From Lates calcarifer (Eukaryota > Chordata > Actinopteri > Centropomidae), in contig NC_066847.1 in assembly GCF_001640805.2 (NCBI RefSeq), forward strand, positions 24,357,504 through 24,421,503: DNA of 64,000 nt, given 5' to 3'. A program made the position numbers and the translations under genes. The notes below the pieces were generated by a model that made no database searches, had not been told where the DNA came from, and worked only from the letters and a program-made list of their open reading frames with translations. Shown here piece by piece: positions 11,250 to 23,669 of this stretch (positions are counted from its first letter, which is position 1; every line of letters starts with the position of its first letter).

Positions 11250-11258
11250 TTTTATAGT
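11250..11258 (-). promoter_or_regulatory. Possible TATA box of tnfrsf6b
   Basis: Minus-strand GACTATAAAAACAG lies about 85 bp upstream of the tnfrsf6b ATG, which would give a 5' UTR of roughly 50 nt. A second TATA-like word (TTATAAATA) lies about 12 bp further upstream. The duplicated promoter at 12370-12440, 1.2 kb further upstream on the same strand, is an alternative start. Confidence 0.4.
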
Positions 11259-12024
11259 CTAGTATTTATAATGTTCTGCAGTACTGCTACCACATATACA
11301 ACTAGATTAAAAATATCATGGGTTTTTTAATGCACCACATTATAATCGACAACAACTGTCTGGGATTGATAACACCATAGGAGAAACACTTTCCAGATTA
11401 GTAGTGGTATCACACACTGACATTTAAAAGCAAAACTAAACCATGGTATCATGAGTTTCTTACAGCCTCATCATCCTCTTACCTGTAATTTGATACAGAA
11501 ATTTGTCAGACATTATTAGTCCAGTGTTACTGCAAATACCCTGTCATCTTTCGCTTTCTTTTTCAGGGGAATTGCAGCAATGGAACTGGAAGGATAGCAC
11601 TGGAAACGTGTCTATGATTTTTTTAAAATAGGAAAATGCCTAGATAATTTTCACAGTATCTGATTATTGCATTACCTGAGGCAAACAGAGCTTGGCAGCT
11701 GCAGCATTTATCTTATAACTGATGTTGCATTTTTAATGGGAGAAACTTCCCAAACAAAGGACTTTGCATAATTTAGTTTCCTTGGAGACAAAGCTGAAGA
11801 CAATGATTGGCCATTTTCCCAAAACCTGATATTACTTGTTTATGAGATGGATACTCACAAATGTAACGATTGAAAGTTGCCATTCTTTACAGCTGTTATC
11901 TCATAAAATAATTTTTGACTTTGACATTTATTCATTCATTTCCACTGGAGCCCTAAATATTTCTATTTAAGGACCTATGCGATACTAAGGTGACTCTAAA
12001 TCAGACTCTATATTCCAAGATTTT

Positions 12025-12690
12025 TGCTCTAAAGAAATTAACCTGTCATACATAGTATATTTTAACAAGAGACACTCATAAACATGATGTAATTTTGTCC
12101 ATTTCCCATTAGATAAATTTGGCAGTTCCGTTAAAATTAATAAGAGTAGATTTTTAGGAACTATTTTCTTATTATTTTTTAAAACATAAATTTCACAAAA
12201 TGTTAATCAAAAATAGTGTAAAATTTGTGACTGCCTCTAATGATAATTTCTTTCTTTTTTAGAATCAAGCAATAATTAAAGCGTCACTAATCATCACATC
12301 TGTCTCTATCTTTACTGGATTTTATCATCTTAGACTTAGACACAGAACACAGTTACACATAACACTCACCATGCTGATGATGTTCATGTCGTCACTTCTG
12401 TTGAAGAGGGTTTGACAGGAGGATCAGGTTCTTTTTTATAGTGCTCATACAGGAACTACTTTTTTGTGTGGGTGGATGCAGTTGTCGATAGTAGTGATTT
12501 GTAAAGCCTCATTTGAAAGGTCAAATAAGTTCCAACTTCCACTTCCACATAAAGGTTGGACCAGAAATTGTAATAAGCATCTAGGGAGTTTGGGGATGAG
12601 GTTGACACATTGTTAATCAACAAAGCAACAGATCAAGCTGTTATTTAGATTTCAGTGACACTGAATTAGGCCATCAGTTTCCAGTTTCCT
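12025..12690 (+). repeat. Segmental duplication block c, copy B
   Basis: Partner of 6740-7380. At its left edge similarity stops exactly where copy A has its acceptor: the TTAATCTCTTTAG tract is kept but the final CACAG and exon 2 are replaced by unrelated sequence. Confidence 0.85.
12370..12440 (-). promoter_or_regulatory. TATA promoter and ATG/splice-donor first exon, copy B
   Basis: Minus-strand CACTATAAAAAAGAACC, then an upstream in-frame ATG (12387) reading MNIISM, then donor GTGAGTGTTATG at 12369. In copy A the first of these two ATGs is GTG. It points at tnfrsf6b 1.2 kb away on the same strand and could be an alternative, mostly non-coding, first exon for it. Confidence 0.45.
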
Positions 12691-12786
12691 CCTGTCTGCT
12701 AGAAGAAACTGATATTTCCACTCCACACACATAACATCTAATTTACTGGAATTTAATCTTTCACTGTTCATCAGCTATGGTGACTT

Positions 12787-13380
12787 AGGGATCTACTATA
12801 CAATTATATAAACATATATCATCCTCTTGCTCTCTCCTGACGTTATCTGTCATGCTGTACTAAGTACTGTTACATTATAAGGTCTGTCAGCCCTACAATA
12901 GACTGGCAATCTGTCCAGGGTGTACCATGCCTCTTGCCCAGTGTCAACCCACCACCTCCACTGCCCCATTACGCTTAGGGATAAGTGGTATAGATAATGG
13001 ATGGATGGATATAAGGTCTGTGATAATGTTGTTTACATTTCCCTTTGTATGTTTTCTTTGGGCAAGACCAGCCATTTTTCTATGCTTACATTAAACATTT
13101 ATTTGAAAAGCCTGTACATTTTAAAGCATTAAATTGTTTAGCTTGTGTACAGCAGATAATGAAATGAAATGTATCTTAATCCACTGCAATGTTTCATGCT
13201 ATAGTAATGTAGTAAAGGTCATGACTCATGAGGTTTTGAAACTGTTAAATGAGAAAAAAAGGTTTTAAGGAAATGTCTGTTTTTGCACAACCGCTTGAAA
13301 AAGACACTTTAAAAATTCCCTTGAAGTTCTCTTTATTGTCATTTGCATGGATATGCGGGTCATCGTCAATTTACAGCAGG
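12787..13380 (+). repeat. Rearranged block c remainder with inserted repeat tail
   Basis: 12787-12870 matches 7513-7600 and 13228-13372 matches 7368-7510, so the order is swapped relative to copy A. Between them, at about 12880-13012, is a teleost retroelement-like tail ('actggcaatctgtccagggt' followed by 'ggataagtggtatagataat' and ggat units). Confidence 0.6.
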
Positions 13381-13861
13381 TGACGTTCAAGAAAAACCCA
13401 AAGTATAAAATCTCATGAATTTCCAGTGGCAGGTTGTTTAAACAGCCTAAAATATGTGTCAGCATGTCTATAAGTCACCTTTATTCTTGTGTAAAAATGT
13501 CAGTGAGTCACTTTAAGTGTTATGTCAATGTCCTGACTGAGTAAATTGAGATGAATTGTTCTACAATACTGTAATGAGTCAAACAAGTACCTACGTGCCT
13601 CTCATTTCCCCTGAATATGAGAATGTGATACACTCATGCTAGGGTGTGTTTGAACAACACTGGTGTGTAAACAATGAATTTTGTTATCAATAGCAAAACA
13701 AAACTTTGATGCTTCACAACAAGGACCATTTTCAAGTAAAGAATCCTAATTTCTCAAATACATCAGTCCTTAATTTCCTATTAACAGAAGCAGCTATACA
13801 AGAACTTTGCCTGAATAAAATAAAGTGTAAAAAAAGCAAAATCATTGTTTAAATTAGGAAA

Positions 13862-14335
13862 TATAGTGGCTTCAGAAAGTATTCAGATGCCCTCACTTTA
13901 CTTGCCATTTTTGCCTAATAAATCATGATAAATGAAAACATGGTTTTGTTATTTGCAGATTTATTAAAATCAAAAACTGAAATCTCTCATTTACAAAGTA
14001 TACAGACCTCAGAACGCAGTCCTTTGTAGAGGCCCTTTTGGCAGCAGTTAGCTTCTTGGGTAAGTCTCCACAAGCTTTGTACACCTGGAATTCTGCAGTT
14101 AATCCCATTCTTCCTGGCAGATCCTTTCAAGATCCATCAGATTGGATTGGAAGTGTCTGTAAACTGCCAGCTCCAGGTCTCTCTACTGTGCCACTCAAGG
14201 ACTTGTCCTGAAGCCTCTTCAGGGCTGTTGTGGTTGTGCTTTTATGTTTTGGTTCGCTGTCATGCAGAAATGTGAACCGACCTCTCTGTATTAAGCTGCA
14301 TTAATCCCACCCTCAAGTCTGTCCAATCCCTCTGT
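13862..14335 (-). mobile_element. Decayed Tc1/mariner-like transposon fragment
   Basis: Begins 'agtggcttcagaaagtattc', the hallmark end of a salmonid/teleost Tc1-like family, followed by 'gcagatttattaaaatcaaa', 'tttacaaagtatacagacc', 'ggcagcagttagcttcttgg' and 'ccactcaaggacttgtcctg'. This is the element end plus remnants of the transposase gene, heavily mutated and without an ORF. Orientation relative to the transposase is read as minus. Confidence 0.8.
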
Positions 14336-15890
14336 CCCTGCTGTTGAGACACAGCCTTTTAGTGTTCTCTGGGGGTGTCCTCATGTTCAAAACGACCACA
14401 TATGTCCTTTGAGCAGCCGCCTATTATGATCTACGGCTAGTCTTGTTAAGCCATATCTAGTGGCCATAGTTATTACGACATCTATGAAGTGGATGACAGT
14501 AACGAGCAAAATGAGAAGTATGTGGTGAATGGTTGGGTCAAGGAGTCAGAGGACTTTCACAGATTTGTGTCCGTTTCCCCTGATTGTTGTTTCTTTCCAA
14601 GGCAATTTAGCCAAAATCTTTTCCTAATACCTACTGATTATGCATTTACCTAAACAAGTACGTTTTATGTCTTAACCTAACCAAACAGAGACCCTTTCAT
14701 AACGTTAACCACTTGTTTATGTTACCATGACGACGAAGCTCCGGTACCCCTGCCGCTGGGACGCTCCTATTGGCTGACACGCTCGTGAGTTGTCGTAAGC
14801 GACCTGTATGGTAGTTTCGGTGGGAGGAATTTTTTTCCATATTACCGTGGCAACGACCTGATCACATTATTCTTTTGCAGCCTGGTATGTATCTTATTCA
14901 AACTGCCTGTGGCCGTTTCTGGGAGCTCCATATTCATGACTCGTGCATAGTATCAAATATCCTCTGATTCAGTTCAGCAGGTTGGCTCCCATCCATCAGA
15001 GGAACAAATACGTTTTTAAAACTAAGATGATCACCGGCTTATATTGTTGATTCATCCGTAATTTGTTCAAAAGTTTTCATGAATAGCAAAGTAGTTCAAA
15101 GCATGGTTACACATGGAAGTATTTAGTAAAGCGGATAAAGATTTATTAGCTCCTGACCAGTGACTGGTGGGAGTGTGCCAGAGTCCTATTAGCTAATGTT
15201 GTTTATAGCATGAAAGGACATTGTAAGACAAAGCAAAAAAGTTAAAGAAGGAAATTTAACCCCTTTAGTTCTTTCTGCCAGGTGCTTATTTATGAAGACA
15301 ATGAATTTTTACAAACTGATTTTAATCATTTAACATTAGTGTTCACAAGTTACACAAGCTTAAAGAGAACCAGTCAAGCATATATACAATAAAGATCATA
15401 CATTTAATAATATAAAAGTGATAAAACAAAATATAAAACAATTATCACCTCATGAACTTGCAGCATTTGGAATCCAGTATTTCTGATGAAGTAATAAAAA
15501 CAAGCCTTTACATATTCAGAAAGTAAAATTATTTTTTAAATAGAAAACAATTGCACTCCTTTGTACATTCATAAAGCTGACAATTAAAAAAAATCAGATG
15601 AGCTTTACTTGCCAGCAGTCCAGAACAAACTAACAAACAAAGGAAAACTGTAGAAAATATATGCATTTCATTATGAAACCAAATCCTTCCTCTCAAACAG
15701 CGAGAAAGCAACAATAATAAAAACACAATATCTGCCAGCCCATCTTCCATAAAATAGTGTGCTATTTACATATTAAATAGTTTTTCTTTTTTCACAGACT
15801 ACGGTCAAAAAGTTTCCAGGATTTTTTTTTTTTTTTTTTTACTTTTTGTTTAGGCCTGCCTGGAGTACACAGATGTGAGATTGTTTCTTT
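14336..15890. other. Intergenic DNA between tnfrsf6b and tnfrsf11b
   Basis: No gene seen. 14430-14830 looks like an old dispersed repeat with 'cttaacctaaccaaacagag' text common in fish genomes; 15820-15840 is a poly-T tract. Confidence 0.4.
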
Positions 15891-15891
15891 C

Positions 15892-15897
15892 TTTATT
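15892..15897 (-). terminator. Possible tnfrsf11b polyadenylation signal
   Basis: Minus-strand AATAAA, 353 nt past the tnfrsf11b stop, followed downstream by a GU-containing stretch. Another candidate lies near 15142. Confidence 0.35.
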
Positions 15898-16249
15898 TTA
15901 AGGCTTATTAGATTCATAACTGCAGGCAGATACTGTACACGGGGAGAAGTTATTAGCATCCCTTGTTATCTCATATAATCAAAACCACCTTATTTTGGCG
16001 TAGGGTTTTGATAGAAATCAGAGATGGAAAGAGGAATTTACCTTCCCATCTTGCCATCTTGCCATGACAAAATACCTCTAGGCACTATGTGCATAGCTTG
16101 ATATCATTTGGTGATATCTTTAAGACCTGACATTATCATGTGACCCATGTCTGTTTCTCTTTCACATACATTTATCTCCCTGTTCATTATTTGACAATGC
16201 ATTAGTGTCTGTTTGATTGCATCTGTTCCTGTTTGTATCCCCCTTTTCA

Positions 16250-16644
16250 TTATTCATTTAATGGCTTGTGAGCCTTAAAGCACAACTCATCCTGAAGCAT
16301 ACTGACAAACATCTTCTCGTACATCTTGTGTGCGGAGGTGGTTCCTATGATGCGGCTGATCTTCTTCAGGCCTTTCAGCAGATAGCGCGGTGCCCCCTGG
16401 CTGCGCAGCACCCTCAGACTGTGAGAGAGACCCTTGGCTAGATCCAGGTCGTAGTTTGCCATCTTCCAGAGGTGAAGAAGCTGCAGGATGTATTGCCTGG
16501 GCAGGCAGGTAGAGAACACGGCCCGGACATCCTCCTGCTGAACTTTCACCCCCGGCAGGCTGTTGGAGACCATTAGGAGGTCATCTAGGGTCAAGTTCTT
16601 CAGGCCGTTGCAGCGGGAGACCTTCCTCTCGCAGTGGTTCACAC
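16250..16644 (-). CDS. tnfrsf11b: tnfrsf11b coding exon 6 (second death-domain-like repeat, tail)
   Basis: 395 nt after an 87-bp intron (acceptor CCCTCCAG), TAA at 16252-16250. Includes NLTLDDLLMVSNSLPGVKV, ILQLLHLWKMANYDLDLAKG and a basic segment LLKGLKKISRIIG consistent with the heparin-binding tail of OPG. Confidence 0.93.
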
Positions 16645-19600
16645 CTGGAGGGACAGGACACAAACATTTAAAACACTATTGCAGGACTTGATTAAGAACA
16701 GGCTAAAACTTTGCGCAGGTTTTGTTTGTACCTTGTATAATGCCGTACAGCTTGTCCTGGTCTTTGTTCTGCTCCCTCCACAGTCGCAGCAGGTGGAGGA
16801 CCTGCTGCTGAGGAGAGCAGGCCTTCTTCAGCCTCTCCAGGCTCTTACGATCCACCCTACGCCCCGGAAGACTCTCCAGCAGCCTCTCCAGGGGCACAGA
16901 GGACAGTCGCAGCGAGGCCAGAGACTGGAAGACTGCCTCCTCACACAGGGTCACATCTGGAATAAATTGAAAGAGACACCATACCATATTTTTTCTATAT
17001 ATATTGCATAGAAAAAAGAATGTTGAAACAAACTGGTGGCATTGCCGGACATTTGACAGCTTAATGCAAGAAGAAATATCACATCCTTCCTCTTTCAAAT
17101 AAAAAGCAGAATTTATGAGCAATGACATGCAACCCCGGCCAATTCAGCACACTCAGCGGTTTTCCTGCTGGAGTCTTGTTTGGTCTGGTATGACCAGTAG
17201 TTTATGGCAGCAGACATTATCTAATGATACCAAGTCAGTCCACTGATGTAGTTGCACTTTTGATATATTTAAACATTTAATATTTTCCAGCATTTGTTCT
17301 ATGTGCCCGCAGTGAACACACGTAGATCTGCTGCTTGTGGCATATTATGCAACTGGACTATTGACGCAGGTGATATTGAGACTAGATTGTGATGACATGG
17401 TTTGATCTCCACAGAGTCCCGTCAGTCTATTGTATGTCTGGCTTTGTTTATACATGTTTGCATGCATGTTTAGAGGGTTGCCTTGTAATGTGACCACAAC
17501 AGACACAGGGATTTCCTCTCTCTCTGTTCTCCATCGACAGTATAGATTACTAACTACCGACATGAGTCTGACTAGCTAAACCAAACTGAGCCTGTCTGTG
17601 TTTCCCTGCACTAAAGCGACCAGAGCTGCAAGGTCTGCTGAAGCGAACCAGAGTGAGCTGTGATGAAATTTGATGAATTTTCTTCCCAAGTCGCACCAAA
17701 CATACACCTACAGTGTTTCATCATTACGTGTCCTATGTTTCTGCAAGGCAAGATCTCCTCAGCCTTCCTTATAAGGTTAAAAAAAAAAAAAATCTTAAGA
17801 ACAGCATTTTCTTCTCTTTCTTTTCTTTTTCTTGAAACCAGGGAAACTTTGTCTCTCATTACAGGCAATTCCAACCGGACACCAGTTATAGTTAAAGCTG
17901 AAGATAAAGAAATTGCAGCTGTTATACAATCATGAAACATTTCTGTATTCATGCATGTGTGAAAATATTTTCAGATTGACTTGCAGAACATGACGGGCAC
18001 CGGTAAACTAGAACAATGTAAGTGTAGTATGATTGACTTTAATAGGAAGAGGATATTAGGCTTGTTTCTCTGATGTCTGGATGTTGTAAGTGCGGCTTGA
18101 GCTATAATTGAAACTGATATTCTGGTGGTTACTCCAAATCACGTAGAAACTTTGGGAATCCCAACTGCCTTCAATTTTGCATTTTTGCTCAAAAAAAACC
18201 AAAAAAAAAAAAACTGCTTAACTCTTCCAGGATTTGCTGCAGACAATCTGTGGTTGTGTAGTTAGCAGGAAGACAATTTGTGAATGAATATTTGAGGAGA
18301 GCATCACCCTCCCAGAGGGATAACGGTTCTGTGTGATTTCTTCTAAGTGCGGTATACAGAATGTATGAGTGTGCCTGGGTTTTTGCATCTGTATGTGTGT
18401 GTTCTTCAGTTACTGTGGTTTCTCAGACCTAGAGAATTCAGTGCCATATCTGAGGCTTCTCTTCGAAAATTAATTGTCAGCATCTGTCATACTTAAAGTC
18501 TGAGTAACAAAGACCAACCGGCCCATCTCTGGTCTCATTTCTGCTTGACTCAGTTTCCTCTGTTATTGCAGTTTGAGGATGTGACAGTTAGGAGTAATTG
18601 ATCCATCATGGGTCAGTATGACAGCAGTGCTATAAACACCCCATTCAGCCCTTTTCCCTGGCTTTTCTCTCTTTAGCATTGGTTTTCAGGAGAATTTGGA
18701 GAAGAATGGAATCTGGACAATGAACCTGACCAAGGAAATCCCCTGCCTTCAGGAATGAAAATGACCACATGTCTGAAATAATTCAGTTCTGACTCTTTAT
18801 GTTGTTGACAATTGAGGTTTACTCAAAATCATTATCATGTGTGTGTATGTGTGTGTGTGTGTGTTGTGTATACACTGCACAGATGATTTCTACCCTGATT
18901 CCAGCCTCCTTTTGGTCCTAAAACCTTCCATATGATTGCTATTAGAGATTGAGCCCTTCTACAGCACGTTGTAGTCTACAGTATAGTATGTTCTCACCAG
19001 TGTGGCACAAAGTGTGATGCTGAGAGCACTCCAGTGTTTCCGTCTTGTGCTGACTACAGAGACTATCTGAAGTGGATGTGCCCCATCTCAGTGTCTTCAG
19101 GCCCAAATCTGAGCAGTTTCTGTGGGGCTGACACGGCTCGGTAGAGGAGCCGCCAGGAGAGAAATGCCCGGCAGGACAGTGCTCGCAAACAGTGTCACTC
19201 ACTGGTGTACCTGGATGAGATAACACATAGGATGGCATGTTTATTTTATGAATGAAAAACAGATTCTGAAATAAGTCATACATTTTAAGATGATTGGTGT
19301 CATATTCTAATCTATCAGAAAACACCAAACCATACATATTCTTTACTATCACAAGTTACATCTCATACATCTCAGCATTTTCCAGCGTGTGAACATGATA
19401 TGCACCATTTAGCTCATCAAGCAGGATGATGTGATTCCAAGAACTACAACCACAGCGACATGTGATGAGCGATCAGGGTGGCAGATGACTGTGTGATTCT
19501 GAGAATGACTCACTTTGGTCTTACTCACTACATCACTGCCGTAGTTTCTATATCTTGTGTTCAGACCACAAAACTCAAACACCAATACTATTACAACGGG

Positions 19601-22600
19601 CAGCTTCAACCGCACCGCAGTGTGATATGTCAGCCAATTTTTCTGACAGACTGACAGGAAGAATCAATGAAAACCCCAATCTCACAAATATGTAAATTTT
19701 TTTTGTAAAATAACTGTTGTAAAACATAAGTGAAACTCTTCTCAGATCTTAAACTAGAACATTATGTGCAATAATTAAGTACAAATTTATATAACTATAA
19801 ATTCATTTTAAATTGTACTAAAATAAAATGTCAGTCTAAGTTGATATTATCATATAATGATTGTCACTTCATAATAAGCAATAAAGTAATGATAATGAAA
19901 AATTAAATTGTAATATCTCGCATTATATATCTTTCAGTTTGTGTTGTAATAATGATGTAATAATGTGACCTATTTATTTAAATGAAAACATCATCTGAGC
20001 AACATTTGAACTCATTTACAGTAATACTAAATCATACTGTAAGTTACACAATTATTCAGCAGTTACCATGATGACTTTACAGTAAACCATATAACCTTCT
20101 GGTATATGACTTGCAGCACACATGGCGATAAGCACATGTAATGGGTCATATCCTCTTTTTATTTTTATCTCTGAAGTGTAGAAGTGAAAGCATTGTGGGA
20201 GGATGAGCCATGTGCCTATCAGATTTAACCTTTGACTAATTTCCTGCTTTCAGGGCACTGTGTGTTCTTTCTTGAAAACATTTCACCATTTAACATGTAA
20301 CCACCAGCTGATATGCATACAGCAAAGTGCTAATGTTTCCTGTACCACTGATGACAAAGGATGTACAGTGCGGGTCTGAAAATGTGTCAGCTTACCTACA
20401 ATATGGTTTAATATGCTGACATCTATCTTTTTTTCTTCTTAGAATTTCCTCTATCTGTGCAAAATCAGCATGTTAGCATTTTACTATCATAAGAAATAGT
20501 TAAGATATTAAAGCAGTGGCACTAGTTCTACTGTCTTAATTAATTGACTATATTAATTAACTAAATTGGCTGCGATTAGATGCATAAATATATATATAAA
20601 TTAAAATCTTTAATGTTATTTTTTCAAGCAAAAGTGATTTAAAAATCACTCAGCTTCTCAACTGTGGGGATCTGCTGATTTTCTTTGTCTAACTTATTAA
20701 TGTCTTCTTTTAACTGTTTTCTGATTTTGTATTGTTTTGTTTACAGCTTTCTTTTACTGCCATCTTTGCCAGGTCTCCCTTGCAAAAGAGGTTATCTCAA
20801 TATAGCTTACCTGGTTAAATAAATATATAAAAATAAAATCTTGGATCTATATTTCTTTGATTTCTTGGATAAAACAAGCAATTTAATCACATTAAATTGT
20901 GCTTTAGGGAATTTTGATAGGAACTGTGCAGACAAACAGTCAATCAGTCAAGAAAATAACCACAAGATTAATCCAAAATCATTGTTGACGACCTCATATA
21001 AAGGGAAAACTTGTACTGTTTCATTCAATAATTTGTTGGTTCTCTCTTATATACTGTGTTCCCCTGTGTCTTCCATGGATGCTACTGGTCAATAAAACCA
21101 GTTCTCAAAAACACAGATGAACCAGCTAGAAAGACTTAAGAAAGAGAAAAAAGAGAGTCAAAACTAGAAACAGACAGATCAGGATATCAAGGAATGGAGT
21201 CATAAAAGGCATGTGTTGTTGGGAGACTGAACCATGGGTTTTCTAACATCCTGTGGTTTAAAGGTCTAAACCACAACTCAAGGCATTACATAATAAGTCC
21301 TTCAGCTTCGAGGAGGGGAATCCCCTGAAATGCTGTCTCATGTCTGCAGAGTTTCATTAGACTTTGATTGTAGATCCACAGTGGAGGAATTTATGGAAAA
21401 TTCTGTGTCTTCTCTGAACAGTGTCAGCACTGCAGGGGTCAGATAATGACAAGCATCCAGGGAAAATGTTGTTTGATCTATGCAGCAGCTGGATTCTGGT
21501 CTCAGGTCTAAGATGAAGTCATGAGAAGTGTAGTGCCAGTCTGTGCTGTGGTTCCAGTAGAAATATCAGATTATGTTCACTGGAATGTTGAAATTCAGCA
21601 TCAGCCTGTCTCTGAGTTGCCCACAATCGCTAGTGACACACTGAGAAGAGAATCTGCAAAGAATATCAGGTCATATATCCACCATGCTAATGACATCCTT
21701 GGTTGCGCCTGGCTTAGAAATTAGATGGCATTTGGTGCTGTATTGTGTAATGACTGACGCCGATGTTGACACCACAACAGAAAAGTGATTCCAAATGACA
21801 AAAACATTACTCACATGTTCTAGTCTACTCCTCAGAGAAAGAAAATCATTTCACATACATGTGCAGATAATTGTGGACTGAAGTGATGGTCTTAGTGTTT
21901 GTTAGGACTCAAACAGCAGCAGTCAGAGTAATCTGCAGCTATCTGAGATCTGACTAAGAAATCTTTCACACGACTACAAAGAAATCTTTATGGTAGATAG
22001 TATATTTGAGTCTGTTCTGTCTGTTTAGCCCAGCTTCAGTATAATCTAAGAGGAAGACCAACTCCAGGAATGTAGAGTGAAAGGTTATAGCATTTTACTG
22101 AGACAATACAAACAGGGGATATGTGTCTTTAAAGTTTCCTCTTATCCTGTAAAATTATGTATAATGATGTACAAAGAGGAACAAGTGATTAGGCACTTTG
22201 CAGGACAGTCATACCTTTTATCTGACAGCTATATAACATATATCACAATCACTGAAACCAGCACCGGCTGATTCTCCTGCAGACGGGAGCTTGAGAATTC
22301 AAGGGAACTGAGCTTGACTTTTAAAGATGAGCTAACCTTTTCTAAGGAATTTTACAATTTTAGGATTGATTTTACGTTTGTTTAAGGCTGACAGACACTG
22401 TACTTTTGCAGAACCTATCAACAATTTAGTATTATCGCAGGTGGAACCCACAATGTATGATTTATTCTAATATTACTCACATTAGTGGTATGTACTGAAG
22501 AGTATTTACAGCTCCTGTAAAAACAGATTTGAATTTGTCACCTTCCTTATTGCAGAGAAACTCCCCATAAGTCAAACACAACAAGAGTCAATCAAAACTG

Positions 22601-23576
22601 GAAGATAAACCTACGTGTGTACAGTGGTATGAGGAAGTAAGGTTTGCAATCAACGGAAAAACACACAGAATCATTCAGATTCATTTGATTTACATTACAC
22701 ACAGGTGAAATAAATTAAATATTAATCTCTTATGTGATGCCGGAGGAAACACCCTTATGGTGTGATGTGCTATGACAGCATGGGATGTAATAAAAGAGAC
22801 TGAGCCAGACAAATTCAATCACATGGTTATTACAGGAAGTTGTACATCAATGGAATTAAATGATGCTGCATTGGAATTACTCACATGACACAGTCAACGC
22901 ACACATAAAGATGTATTTGGAAGTTATGGGGTTTGTGGAAAATTTCACATTCTCGATTTCCACACTATAACAACGTGACAATGACTTTTTACTACCAGCA
23001 CCACTTTATGAAGCAAAATCTCCAAGTTTTCCACTCTGGACAGAATCATGCTGTTACATCATCTTCACATTACTCTTCCTTTTTGAAAATTTTCCTCTAA
23101 ACTTATTCTCTTTTGACCAAGAGCCATTCAGAGCCCATTAAAACTTAATTCATTTCTCTCCTAATCATATCCACAACTCTAAATCATTTCTGACAACATA
23201 CTATTGCAAATTAAGTGATGAGTTACATCACTTTATAAAGCTGGAAATCACATAACTGAGAAAGATCTGTTATACACACACCCAGTGTACTTGTCTAGAA
23301 CTACAACCACAGTGTATCACACTGTGATGTTTAAAGCAACACTGCCCCATGGCAGAGAAGGTCAGGTGTGGAAATATACACACACACTCATACACACACT
23401 CAAAATCACTCTCTCACTGTTTCTCTTTGTCATAAAAATTCAAGATGAGGGTAAAAGAAGGAAACAGAGGAAATAATAAACGGATCAAACAAAAAAAAAA
23501 AGGATTATTAGCTATGATATATTTCTGTTCCTTAAGCTAAACCTCAAAACGCAATTTGTCTGTGTGTGCGTGCATG

Positions 23577-23669
<93 letters not shown>

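Noticed and set aside
19409..19615. Minus-strand frame RLKLPVVIVLVFEFCG resembling a signal peptide
   Set aside because: It opens with GTG and no ATG, lies in tnfrsf11b intron 3, and the true signal peptide is fully explained by exons 1 and 2.
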